Below, one piece after another: positions 25,870 to 33,843 of a DNA stretch of 64,000 nt; the first letter of the stretch is position 1; every line of letters starts with the position of its first letter. The stretch comes from JBGPGW01 sp046349515 (lineage in GTDB: Bacteria; Pseudomonadota; Alphaproteobacteria; CADEGL01), in contig JAXMCE010000017.1 in NCBI GenBank assembly GCA_046349515.1, positions 1 through 64,000 of the forward strand. Reading direction: 5' to 3'. Made by a program: the position numbers and the translations under genes. The notes under the pieces are model-generated. The model was not told the origin of the DNA. It made no database searches and saw only the letters and a program-made list of their open reading frames with translations.

Positions 25870-27003
25870 TCAGGCGGCCGCTTTCAATTGCGGCATCACC
25901 TTCGTCGCGAACAGCTCCATGCTGTTCAAAATCAGGCGCTGGTTCATCGTCGGCAAGGCCAGATCGGCGAGGAGGTTCTCGACGCCGCCGACTTCGCGCA
26001 ATTCGTTGAGGCGCTCCGCCACATAGTCCGGCGGGCCAATGACGATGTTGCCCCGCTCCGCAAGGAACTCGTAGCACATCTTTTCGGTCGGCTTGGGTTG
26101 TTCGCCCGGATTCATGAACATGGAGAGGCCGCGGAACGGATTGTTGTAAAGGAACACGAAGGACGCGCTCTCGCGCGCCTCGCGCTCGGCTTGCTCCATG
26201 GTCGGCGCGACGTAGATCTGGCGCAGGACGCTGATGTGCTTCTTCGGGTCGACCGGGCGCCCGTCGAATTTCGAGCGGTGCTCCGCGTACATCTTGGCGT
26301 AGGCGTTGATCGCCTTCGGTGGCGGCTGCCAAAGCTGCACGTTGATCCCGTTCTTGGCCGCGAATTCGATCGAGCCCGGGCTTGAGCACACCTGATAGAG
26401 CGGTGGATACGGCTTTTGGAGCGGCTTAGGGACGATGCTGAGCTTCGTCACGCGCTCGCCGTCCCGCCAGCGCTCATCCGACGGAAACATGGGATGCTTC
26501 CAGGTCGTCGTCGGTGCCGGGAAGGTGTAGTTCGGACCCTGGTGGCTGAAGAACTCCTCTGTCCACGCCTTCTTCAGGATCTCGAGCGTTTCACGGAACA
26601 GTTCCATCAACGTGTCGGAGTTCCTGGGATCGGCATTCGGATGGAAGTTGGGACCCTCCCGCGGCCAGACGCCGCGGCCGACCGAGATGTCGAGCCGGCC
26701 TCCGAGCAGGTGGTCGAGCGTCGCCAGGTCTTCCGCGAGCCGAAGCGGATGCCACCACGGCAGGATGACCGCGCAGAGACCCATGCGCAGCCGCTTCGTG
26801 CGTTGTCCCAAATCCGACGCGATCAGGATTGGATTGGGGATGTTGCCCATGCCCTCGGGGCCGAAGTGATGTTCGGCCAGCCAGACATTGTCGAAGCCGG
26901 CCTGGTCGGCGAACACCGCCTGTTCGCGCAGGTTCTTGATGATCTCGGGATAGGTCCGCGTATTGCCCGGGTCGGCCAGGGTCGTGAAAAGACTGTAGCG
27001 CAT
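25870..27003 (-). CDS. LLM-class flavin-dependent (luciferase-like) monooxygenase
   Basis: This 377-residue TIM-barrel enzyme uses reduced flavin and oxygen. The layout shows AVFADQAGFDNVWLAEHHF (about 31-49), LGQRTKRLRMGLCAVILPW, LDHLLGGRLDISVGRGVWPR and a C-terminal NIVIGPPDYVAERL. GAGGAGA precedes the ATG at 27003; the longer open frame to 27252 is not used. It is the last gene of a minus-strand run after two acyl-CoA dehydrogenases, so it may oxygenate an acyl-chain or branched substrate in the same catabolic route. The substrate is unknown. Confidence 0.9.
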   Translation of the reverse strand: MRYSLFTTLADPGNTRTYPEIIKNLREQAVFADQAGFDNVWLAEHHFGPEGMGNIPNPILIASDLGQRTKRLRMGLCAVILPWWHPLRLAEDLATLDHLLGGRLDISVGRGVWPREGPNFHPNADPRNSDTLMELFRETLEILKKAWTEEFFSHQGPNYTFPAPTTTWKHPMFPSDERWRDGERVTKLSIVPKPLQKPYPPLYQVCSSPGSIEFAAKNGINVQLWQPPPKAINAYAKMYAEHRSKFDGRPVDPKKHISVLRQIYVAPTMEQAEREARESASFVFLYNNPFRGLSMFMNPGEQPKPTEKMCYEFLAERGNIVIGPPDYVAERLNELREVGGVENLLADLALPTMNQRLILNSMELFATKVMPQLKAAA

Positions 27004-27101
27004 GGCGTGTCTCCTCTCGGTCTGGAACGATAGCAACGCGTCCCTCGCCGCCGCAAGGTGGCGTTCCCGACCCGGCCTTTGGCCGCGACTGCCTCTCGCT
27101 C

Positions 27102-28265
27102 TCAGGCGCGCCGCAGCCCCAGGCGGTTGGCGATGTTGTTCTTCTGGATGGCGGAGGAGCCGCCCGCGATGTTGAACACCAGGATGTCGCGGACGTAGCG
27201 CTCCATGTCGACGCCTTTGACGCAGCCATAGGCGCCCATCACGCGCTGGCACGCCAAGACGATGTCCTCGGCCGTCTCGGAGACGAAGAGTTTCGCCATC
27301 GAACTTTCGACCCCGCAGGGCTTGTCCTCGTTCGCGAGCCAGCTCGCTTGCTGGAGCACCAGCCGCGCGGCAAGAAGTCGCGTCTTCGCGTCGGCCAAGG
27401 CGTGACGCACCGATTGGTGCGCGCCGATCGGCTGGCCGAACTGTTTGCGCTCGAAGCTGTAGGTCCAGGCGTCATCGAGCGCCGCCGTCGCGAGGCCCAG
27501 GGCCATGGCGGCGACCTCGAGCTTCTCGACGTCGAGGGCCGGCCCCGCGAGCATGGGCCAACCGCGGTTCCAGCCCGCCTCTTCGCCGACCACGTTCTCG
27601 ACCGGCACTTCGACATTGTCGAAGACGACGTCGGTGAGCGTGGCGCCGCGCATGCCGATGCCGTCCATGCGCGTGATCGCGACCCCGGCGCTCTCCCGAG
27701 GGACCAGCACGAAGGAGAGATTCTCGTAGCGCCGCGCCGAGGGATCGGTCCGGACGAGCGTGTAGATGTAGTCGGCGACCGAGGCGCCGGTGCAGAACCG
27801 CTTGGCACCGTTCACGATGACGCGGTCGCCTTTTCGCTCGGCGCGGGTCGTGACACTCGCGAGGTCGGCGCCCACATCGGGCTCGGTGAGCCCGTAAGCG
27901 AAGAGGATCTCGCCCTTGGCAAGCCGGGGCAGGAAAGCGCGCTTCTGGCGCTCGGACCCCGCCGCCAGGATGTTCATGCCGCCGTAGCAGGCGCACATGA
28001 TGTAGGGCACGGCAATCGCAAGGCTGCGCCGCGAGAGTTCCTCGATCGTCGCCATGGTCGCGGCGATGTCGCGTCCGTTTCCGCCGTATTCCTCGGGGAT
28101 CGTCGAGCCCGTGACGCCCAACGCCACGAGCTTGCCGAACACCTCGCGAGGGAAGCGGTCCTCGGCGTCCCAGCGCTGCGCGGCCGCGCGTGGCATTTCC
28201 GCCTCGACGAAACGCTGGAGCGTCTCGCGCAGCATCACGATGTGTTCGGGTTCCTCGAAATCCAT
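27102..28265 (-). CDS. Acyl-CoA dehydrogenase (paralogue 1)
   Basis: This 387-residue FAD enzyme alpha,beta-desaturates acyl-CoA thioesters. It shows YGLTEPDVGADLAS (about 124-137), the FAD-binding FCTGASVADYIY, the IVD-type catalytic Glu in ALDVEKLEV (Glu247) and the C-terminal GGSSAIQKNNIANRLGL. The usual SEIQ of that last motif is SAIQ. It is a close paralogue of the gene at 28272, six bases upstream, so the pair arose by tandem duplication and could form a heteromeric enzyme. It sits in the crotonase-ACAD-ACAD-LLM operon. The natural acyl chain is unknown. Confidence 0.93.
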   Translation of the reverse strand: MDFEEPEHIVMLRETLQRFVEAEMPRAAAQRWDAEDRFPREVFGKLVALGVTGSTIPEEYGGNGRDIAATMATIEELSRRSLAIAVPYIMCACYGGMNILAAGSERQKRAFLPRLAKGEILFAYGLTEPDVGADLASVTTRAERKGDRVIVNGAKRFCTGASVADYIYTLVRTDPSARRYENLSFVLVPRESAGVAITRMDGIGMRGATLTDVVFDNVEVPVENVVGEEAGWNRGWPMLAGPALDVEKLEVAAMALGLATAALDDAWTYSFERKQFGQPIGAHQSVRHALADAKTRLLAARLVLQQASWLANEDKPCGVESSMAKLFVSETAEDIVLACQRVMGAYGCVKGVDMERYVRDILVFNIAGGSSAIQKNNIANRLGLRRA

Positions 28266-28271
28266 GGCGTC

Positions 28272-29432
28272 CTACCGCGGAAGGCCCAAGCGATTGGCGA
28301 TGTTGTTGCGCTGAATCGCCGAGCTACCGCCGATGATGGGCAGGAGCAGAACGTCGCGAACATGGCGCTCCAGGTCGAAGCCTTCGGCATAGCCATAGGC
28401 GCCGAGCACCGTCTGGCAGGTGAGGACGATGTCCTTCGCCATTTCGGTGACGAAGAGCTTGGCCATCGAGCTTTCGACGCCGCAGGGCAAGCGCCGGTCG
28501 GCGCGCCAGGCCGCGTGGTACATCATGAGGCGCGCCGCATGGAGCTTGGTGCGAGCGTCCGCCAGCATGTGCCGGATCGACTGATACGCCGAAACAGGCT
28601 TGCCGAACTGTTGTCGCTCCTGGCTGTAGGTCCAGGCGTCTTCGATCGCGGCTTCGGCGATGCCGATGCCGATCGCCGCCACTTCGAGCTTCTCGACGTC
28701 GAGCGTCGGGCCCGCGAGCATGGACCAACCGTTGTTCCAGCCTGCCTCGCCGCCGACGATGTTGGCCGACGGGATCTCGACATCCTCGAAAGTCACGTCG
28801 TAGGAGGGGAAGCCCTTGAGGCCGAGGGTCCCGATGGGAGTCATGTCGATTCCCGGCCGGTCGGATGGCACGAGGAGAAGCGAGAGGTTCCGGTAGCGCG
28901 GCTCGTTCCGGTCGCTTCTGACGAGGAGATAGATGTAGTCGGCGATCTTGGCGCCGGTGAGGAAGCGCTTGGCGCCATTGATGACGACCACATCGCCCCG
29001 CCGGTCGGCGGTGGTCTTCACGCTTGCGAGATCGGCGCCCACATCGGGCTCGGTGAGGCCGTAGGCGAACAGGAGCTCGCCGCGCGCGAGTCTCGGCAGA
29101 AGCGATCGCCTCTGCTCCTCCGAGCCGCTCTCGAGGATGTTCATTCCGCCGTAGCAGGCGCAATTGATGTAGGAGACAGCGACGGGGAAGCTGCGCTTGG
29201 CCAGTTCCTCGATCGTGACCATGGTGGCCAGAATGTCGCGGCCGGAGCCGCCATACTCCTCGGGGATGGTCGAGCCGAAGATGCCAAGCGGCGCCAGCTT
29301 CTCGAAGATGTGGCGCGGGAACTCGTCGGCCTTGTCCCAGCGCGCGACCTCGGCCCGCGGCATTTCCTGCGCGACAAAGCGCCGCAGCACCTCGCGCAAC
29401 TGGGTGATGTGATCGGGTTCGGTGAAATCCAT
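28272..29432 (-). CDS. Acyl-CoA dehydrogenase (paralogue 2)
   Basis: This 386-residue protein has the same architecture as its downstream paralogue. Matching pieces are YGLTEPDVGADLASVKTT, FLTGAKIADYIYLL, a catalytic Glu in TLDVEKLEV and the C-terminal GGSSAIQRNNIANRLGLPR. Both copies keep the catalytic Glu and the FAD contacts, unlike split-site heteromers in which one subunit loses them. It follows the crotonase gene by 37 bases and precedes paralogue 1 by six. The two may differ in chain preference or act as one complex. Confidence 0.93.
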   Translation of the reverse strand: MDFTEPDHITQLREVLRRFVAQEMPRAEVARWDKADEFPRHIFEKLAPLGIFGSTIPEEYGGSGRDILATMVTIEELAKRSFPVAVSYINCACYGGMNILESGSEEQRRSLLPRLARGELLFAYGLTEPDVGADLASVKTTADRRGDVVVINGAKRFLTGAKIADYIYLLVRSDRNEPRYRNLSLLLVPSDRPGIDMTPIGTLGLKGFPSYDVTFEDVEIPSANIVGGEAGWNNGWSMLAGPTLDVEKLEVAAIGIGIAEAAIEDAWTYSQERQQFGKPVSAYQSIRHMLADARTKLHAARLMMYHAAWRADRRLPCGVESSMAKLFVTEMAKDIVLTCQTVLGAYGYAEGFDLERHVRDVLLLPIIGGSSAIQRNNIANRLGLPR

Positions 29433-29469
29433 CGTGAGGCCCGGTGCGTGCGGGTCCTGCTAACCGCGC

Positions 29470-30264
29470 TCAGCGCCCGGTGAACTTAGGCTTTCGCTTT
29501 TCCCGGAAGGCGGTCACGGCCTCCTGATGGTCGGCTGTGCTGTTGGTCACCGTCTCATAGGCGATGCTCGCATCCATGATCGAATGGGCAAGCTGGCGGA
29601 GGCCGATGTTGACGGCCGTCTTTGAGTATCGAATGGCCTGGGTCGCTCCGGCGGCGATGCGCTCGGCGAATCCATAGACGCGCGAATCGAGCTCCGATTC
29701 CGGCACGGCGTGGTTGACGAGGCCGATGCGCGCGGCCTCGGCTCCCGTGAGCACGTCGCCCGTCATGAGGAATTCCTTCGCGCGCGCATAGCCGATGAGT
29801 TGCGGCCAAATGACGGCTCCGCCGTCACCTGCGACAAGGCCCACGGCCACGTGCGGGTCGGCGATCTTGGCGGTCTCGGTCGCGAAAATGACATCGCAGA
29901 AGAGCGCCATCGTCGTGCCAAGGCCCATGGCCGCGCCGTTGATGCGGGCGATGATCGGTTTTTCGCAATCGAGGATGCCGAACACGATCTTCTTGGCTTC
30001 GACGCGCGTGCGCTCCCACTTGGCCTTGTCGTCGATCATCTCCTGCATCCAGTTGATGTCGCCGCCGGCGGAAAACGCCTTGCCGGCACCCGTGAGCACG
30101 ATGACGTCCGCTTCCGGGTCTTCGGCCACGTCGTAGAAGACCCGCCCCAACTCCTCGTGGAGGACCGCCTCGATCGCGTTGAGGACTTCGGGCCTGTTCA
30201 TGGTGATGGTGAGGATCCGTCCCCGCCGGTCGAATTTGAGCCGTTTGTAGCTGGCGTAGCTCAC
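29470..30264 (-). CDS. Crotonase-fold enoyl-CoA hydratase/isomerase family protein
   Basis: This 264-residue protein has the crotonase oxyanion-hole segments KAFSAGGDINWMQEM (about 65-79) and RINGAAMGLGTTMALFCDVI. The two Glu residues of classical enoyl-CoA hydratase appear replaced (GLGTTMAL in place of GGGCELAM, and DPHV in place of QPEI); an Asp lies in VAGDGGAVIW instead. The reaction may therefore not be plain hydration. I chose the GTG at 30264 because AGGGGGA precedes it and the length then fits the family; an upstream codon at 30306 is open. It is first gene of the acyl-CoA operon. Confidence 0.88.
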   Translation of the reverse strand: MSYASYKRLKFDRRGRILTITMNRPEVLNAIEAVLHEELGRVFYDVAEDPEADVIVLTGAGKAFSAGGDINWMQEMIDDKAKWERTRVEAKKIVFGILDCEKPIIARINGAAMGLGTTMALFCDVIFATETAKIADPHVAVGLVAGDGGAVIWPQLIGYARAKEFLMTGDVLTGAEAARIGLVNHAVPESELDSRVYGFAERIAAGATQAIRYSKTAVNIGLRQLAHSIMDASIAYETVTNSTADHQEAVTAFREKRKPKFTGR

Positions 30265-30442
30265 CCCATTTCCCCCTGTCGGCCATGGCCGTGACCTCAT
30301 TGTCACGGCCCGTCATGAAGCCGGCGCATCGTGCCCAAAGTCGCGGCCGGGCGAAAGGCGGCCTGGTGCGACGGTTTGTCCCTTTTCTCTGCCACGCCTT
30401 CGAGATGCCCGTCTATCCGCTTGGGCCCATTGGAGAGAAGAG

Positions 30443-30451
30443 TTATCCACA
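30443..30451 (+). promoter_or_regulatory. Perfect DnaA-box sequence
   Basis: TTATCCACA, followed by AGG as at the other copy (14038-14046), lies at the edge of the AT-rich part of the 673-base gap. A lone box is not an origin, but with the AT-rich stretch beside it a DnaA-controlled or DnaA-titrating site is possible. Confidence 0.4.
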
Positions 30452-30796
30452 AGGCTAGTTTTCATAGCCGCTTGTTTAAATTATTCGCTTTGGTGGTATT
30501 CCATTTCCATGTCGTGCAATTGGCGCGACAAAGCAAAACAATTCGCAAATCGCATAGGCATGGCGCCGTGGTTGTCGGTTGCAATACGGGCGCCTCAGGA
30601 AGCGTTCGAACGATCTCCGCCTAGGCATTGAAATGTCCGGAGAAGCGAATTTGCCGGCGATGAAAAATGGAGTGGCGTGGTTCTTGCGAGGATGGCGGCA
30701 TGAGTTGGGAGGTGGCGAACCGGGGACGAAAGGGGCCGAAGAACCCGCGTCCTGCGGCAGCGTGAATCCATCCCTGACGGTTTGATTTTTGTTCTT

Positions 30797-30865
30797 GCGT
30801 TCTAGCCTACCCCCACCAGGCTGGAACGTTCAAAGGGCCGGATGAAAATCCGGCCCTCTTTTTTT
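30797..30865 (+). ncRNA. Candidate small RNA: C-rich-loop hairpin plus intrinsic terminator
   Basis: An upstream stem of about 12 base pairs pairs 30797-30808 with 30818-30829, including G-U pairs, and presents the loop ACCCCCACC. Six bases on, a perfect 10-base-pair stem AGGGCCGGAT/ATCCGGCCCT (30834-30843 with 30848-30857) carries a GAAA tetraloop. C and seven Ts follow. No plus-strand gene lies upstream, so this terminator is an orphan and most simply ends a short RNA of about 70-90 bases. The C-rich loop could pair with Shine-Dalgarno sequences, as in several alphaproteobacterial sRNAs. The promoter is unclear. It does not match RNase P RNA, SRP RNA, tmRNA or 6S RNA motifs I know. Confidence 0.65.
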
Positions 30866-30937
30866 GCTCATCGCCCCGGATGGGTCCTCTAGGGTCCGAA
30901 GGCTCACGCGGGTGGCATCCCTCTCGGCCGCGTCAGG

Positions 30938-31417
30938 TCATCCGGCGAGCGCGGCCTCGATACTCTGGATGATCGCGGGATCCTCGGGCTCGACGCGCGA
31001 TGGCCACGCTCCCGCCAGGTCGCCCCGGCCGTCGACGAGGTATTTGTGGAAATTCCAGCGGGAGACCGCATCCTCGCCGATCTCGCTCGCGACCCACCGG
31101 TAAAACGCGTGGGCGCCTGCTCCGATCACCACCTGCTTCTTGGCCATGGGGAAGGTGATCTTGTAAGTCCGGTCGCAGAACGCCCGGATCTCGGCATCGC
31201 TCCCTGGTTCCTGCGCACCGAAATCGTTCGACGGCACGCCGAGCACCACGAGGCCCCTCTGCCGATACCGGTCCCACAGACTTTGGAGGCCCCGGTACTG
31301 CGGGGTATAGCCGCATTCGGATGCCGTGTTGACCACGAGCACGGCCTTGCCGGCAAAGTCGCGAAACGCGAGCGGGCGCCCATCGTTTGCCTCAATCGTC
31401 AGGTCGTGTGCGTTCAT
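30938..31417 (-). CDS. Glutathione peroxidase family protein (Cys type)
   Basis: This 159-residue thioredoxin-fold peroxidase reduces H2O2 or organic peroxides, usually using thioredoxin in bacteria. The active-site tetrad can be followed: Cys35 in NTASECGYTPQY, Gln69 in NDFGAQEPG, and Trp121-Asn122 in SRWNFHKYLVDG. The usual FPCNQFG stretch reads VPSNDFG, so the second Cys of that loop is a Ser. CGGGGGA precedes the ATG at 31417; the long open frame upstream to 31921 overlaps the next gene and is not used. It probably forms an operon with the sulfite-oxidase-like gene and DUF6165. Confidence 0.93.
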   Translation of the reverse strand: MNAHDLTIEANDGRPLAFRDFAGKAVLVVNTASECGYTPQYRGLQSLWDRYRQRGLVVLGVPSNDFGAQEPGSDAEIRAFCDRTYKITFPMAKKQVVIGAGAHAFYRWVASEIGEDAVSRWNFHKYLVDGRGDLAGAWPSRVEPEDPAIIQSIEAALAG

Positions 31418-31460
31418 GGCCGTTCCCCCGGCGGCCGGCCGCTCTCGAGGCGCGCCGGTG

Positions 31461-32153
31461 TCAACTGTAGCGCTCTTCGGTCCACGGATCGGCCTCGTTG
31501 TGGTAGCCGCGGACTTCCCAGAACCCCGGCTTGTCCGTGGGGCTGAACTCGACGCGCGCGATCCACTTGGCACTCTTCCAAAAGTACCGCTTCGGCACGA
31601 CCACGCGCACGGGCCCGCCGTGGTCGAGGCTGAGCGGCTTGCCTTCCCACCGGTGGGCGAGCAACACGTCGTCGTCATCGAAGACGCTGATCGGCAGGTT
31701 GGTCGTATAGCCGTCGAAGCTATGGAAGATGACGTGCCGCGCCTCTGGCAACGGTCGCACGGTCTCGATGATGTGGCGGGCGGCGACCCCTTCCCAGTGG
31801 TTGTCGAAGCGCGACCAGGCGGTGACACAATGAATGTCGGAGACGGAACGGCTTTGCGGCTGGGCCAGGAAATCGTTCCAGCGCCAGATCGCAGGCGTCG
31901 AGACACTGCCATCGATTGCAAGCTGCCAGGTCTCGAGGCGGATCTTGGGCTGCGCTCCCAAATCGAGCACCGGCCAGTCGCGCACCTCGCGCTGGCCGGG
32001 CGGCAGCCGCTCGCGCGCGGGATCGCCGGAGGCGCCGGTCAGAAGCCGGCCCTCGCGGGCCCACTTCTCCTTCGTCTCGATGAGCTTCTTGCGGAAACCT
32101 TTCGGGGTTTCGTCGTCCACGCCGATCGCACCGATCCCTTGCGGCGGCCGCAC
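31461..32153 (-). CDS. Sulfite-oxidase-like molybdopterin-dependent oxidoreductase
   Basis: This 230-residue protein has the Moco-binding fold of the sulfite oxidase/YedY superfamily. The molybdenum-ligating Cys109 lies in SDIHCVTAWSRFDNHWEGV, with HSFDGYTTNLPI and a DHGGPVRVVVPKRYFWKSAK segment after it. It has no signal peptide or TAT motif, so it should act in the cytosol. There is no haem domain or membrane partner next to it. The start is GTG with GGCGAG close upstream. The physiological substrate is unknown. It lies 46 bases after DUF6165 and 43 bases before the glutathione peroxidase gene. Confidence 0.88.
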   Translation of the reverse strand: MRPPQGIGAIGVDDETPKGFRKKLIETKEKWAREGRLLTGASGDPARERLPPGQREVRDWPVLDLGAQPKIRLETWQLAIDGSVSTPAIWRWNDFLAQPQSRSVSDIHCVTAWSRFDNHWEGVAARHIIETVRPLPEARHVIFHSFDGYTTNLPISVFDDDDVLLAHRWEGKPLSLDHGGPVRVVVPKRYFWKSAKWIARVEFSPTDKPGFWEVRGYHNEADPWTEERYS

Positions 32154-32199
32154 CTCGCCGTCCGCTTGACCTCAGTCTAGCATGGGACTTGGTCGTGAA

Positions 32200-32631
32200 T
32201 CAGGTGTAGGCGGCGTAGGACTTCTCGTCGACAAGGCGAGAGCCGAGAGACTCGCTGATCGCGCGCTTGATGATCGCTCTCCGGTCGTTCAAGCGATAGA
32301 CCGAACGCGCAAGTTCGATGAAGGCGAGGCCGAAATCGCGGGCCCGCTCGCAGGTCCGTACCGAATCTTCGATGTCCCACAGCCGCTCGTTGACGACGCG
32401 TAAATCGGCGGTGAGTCGCTCGAGCGCGCCCGATCGTGGAATCGTTTGGTCGCGGGTCTCGGTGAGCAGGCTCAGTTCGCGCCGGACGTTGTCGCGTTTC
32501 ACGGGATCCTGGATTCGCTGCGCCTTGATCTCGAGTATGGTGATCTTGTCGATGAGTTCGCCGGGCGAGACTGGAATGGTCACGGCCGAAATTTCGACGG
32601 GCGTGGCAACGCATTGGGCGGGGAGAGTCAT
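32200..32631 (-). CDS. DUF6165 family protein
   Basis: This 143-residue protein has the family pattern PVSPGELIDKITILEIKAQ (about 20-38) followed by helical segments, and VWDIED-like LWDIEDSVRTCER and VYRLNDRRAIIKRAI near the end. It has no signal peptide or membrane helix and is probably an all-helical cytosolic protein. The family is common in alphaproteobacteria, often near glycan or sugar genes, but I know of no assigned function. GAGG precedes the ATG. It is first in a likely three-gene minus-strand operon. Confidence 0.8.
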   Translation of the reverse strand: MTLPAQCVATPVEISAVTIPVSPGELIDKITILEIKAQRIQDPVKRDNVRRELSLLTETRDQTIPRSGALERLTADLRVVNERLWDIEDSVRTCERARDFGLAFIELARSVYRLNDRRAIIKRAISESLGSRLVDEKSYAAYT

Positions 32632-32786
32632 ATGTCCATCCTCGGATCCTGTACCGCGATGCTGCGGCGGAGTGCTTAAAGACGTCTTAATGCTGAGCCC
32701 GTGGGGCCGAAGATGATGGGCCTCCGGCGGCGGGGCATACCAGACTCGGGTATGCTACGGGGCCGGGGGAGAAGGAATCAGGGCGG

Positions 32787-33812
32787 ATGGAGCATGAGCT
32801 GGCGTTCCCGGCGGTCGAGGCGGCCACGTCGCCGCGTATCGTCTCGCTTCTCGCGTGCGCGACGGAGATCGTCTCGGCCCTCGGCTATGGCGAGGCCCTC
32901 GTCGCGCGCTCCCACGAATGCGATTTTCCTCGGACCGTCGCGGCTCTACCTGTCGTCACGGAGTCCAAAGCCGGCACTGAGCCCACGAGCGCGGCCATCG
33001 ACCGTCAAGTCCGGGCCGTGCTCGAACAGGGCCTTTCCATTTACCGCGTCGATGCCGAGCTCCTCCAGTCGCTCGAGCCCGATCTCATCATCACGCAGAC
33101 TCAGTGCGAAGTCTGCGCCGTCAGCGCAAAAGACCTCGACCAGGCCCTCCGCCAATGGACCGACCGGCAACCGCGCATCGTCTCGTTGGCGCCGAACGCC
33201 CTCGCCGACGTGTGGAAAGACATCGAGACGGTCGCGGCCGCGCTCGGTGCGCCGGAACGCGGGGCCGCGCTCGTCGATCGGCTCCGTTCACGCATGTCCC
33301 GTGTCAGCGCGCAGGCCCTCGCGCGGAGCAACAGGCCGCGCGTTGCATGCATCGAGTGGATTGATCCGCTCATGGCGGCTGGCAATTGGATGCCGGAGCT
33401 TGTCGCGATGGCGGGCGGGACCAATCTGTTCGGCATCGCGGGCCGGCACTCGCCTTGGATGAGCTGGAGCGAGTTGGTTGCGGCGGACCCTGACGTCATC
33501 CTCGTTCTTCCGTGCGGATTCGGCATTGCGCGGGCGCGGCAAGAGATGCCCGTTCTCACCGCGCGACGGGAGTGGTCGTCCCTCGGCGCCGTCCGAACCG
33601 GTCGCGTCTTCCTTCTCGATGGCAACCAGTTCTTCAATCGGCCCGGCCCGCGCCTCGCCGAGTCGCTCGAGATTCTTGCGGAGATTCTTCACCCGGACGC
33701 GTTCGCGTTCGGATATCGCGGAGTCGGTTGGGAGTCGTTCGCGCCGGCATCCCGCGCGCGACACGCGCAGCGCGACGACGCGAAGGCCGCGCACGGCGCC
33801 CAAACCGTGTGA
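32787..33812 (+). CDS. BtuF-like (cobalamin/metal-chelate-type) binding protein, apparently cytosolic
   Basis: This 341-residue type III binding-protein fold contains RIVSLLACATEIVSALGYGE (about 17-36), SHECDFPRTV, the DLIITQTQCEVCAVS segment (about 92-106) and a C-terminal LDGNQFFNRPGPRLAESLE. These are marks of the BtuF/cobalamin-binding group. No signal peptide or lipobox is visible, so it is probably not exported as written. No BtuCD-type permease or ATPase lies beside it. It may be a cytosolic binding protein or use an unrecognised export route. GGGGGAGAAGG lies upstream. Confidence 0.85.
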   Translation: MEHELAFPAVEAATSPRIVSLLACATEIVSALGYGEALVARSHECDFPRTVAALPVVTESKAGTEPTSAAIDRQVRAVLEQGLSIYRVDAELLQSLEPDLIITQTQCEVCAVSAKDLDQALRQWTDRQPRIVSLAPNALADVWKDIETVAAALGAPERGAALVDRLRSRMSRVSAQALARSNRPRVACIEWIDPLMAAGNWMPELVAMAGGTNLFGIAGRHSPWMSWSELVAADPDVILVLPCGFGIARARQEMPVLTARREWSSLGAVRTGRVFLLDGNQFFNRPGPRLAESLEILAEILHPDAFAFGYRGVGWESFAPASRARHAQRDDAKAAHGAQTV

Positions 33813-33843
33813 CAGGCAAGAGGGCTATGGCTAAGCTCGCGCC

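Larger units (their letters stand above)
30265..30937. other. 673-base intergenic region with an AT-rich core and a small-RNA candidate
   Basis: No convincing protein gene is seen. From left to right it holds the upstream region of the crotonase gene and a perfect DnaA box at 30443-30451. An unusually AT-rich stretch (about 30460-30560) includes an 8-base-pair inverted repeat TGTCGTGC/GCGCGACA (30510-30530). The small-RNA candidate at 30797-30865 comes last. Short frames such as 30579-30785 lack recognisable features. Confidence 0.7.

Noticed and set aside
27348..29483. 711-codon open frame opposite the acyl-CoA dehydrogenases
   Set aside because: It runs antisense over two well-supported genes and shows no family motif.
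30579..30785. 68-codon frame before the orphan terminator
   Set aside because: No ribosome-binding site of note, no domain, and the hairpin structure after it looks like an RNA gene rather than a protein 3' end.
30400..30865. RNase P RNA, tmRNA or 6S RNA in the long gap
   Set aside because: None of the conserved core segments I know for these RNAs is present.
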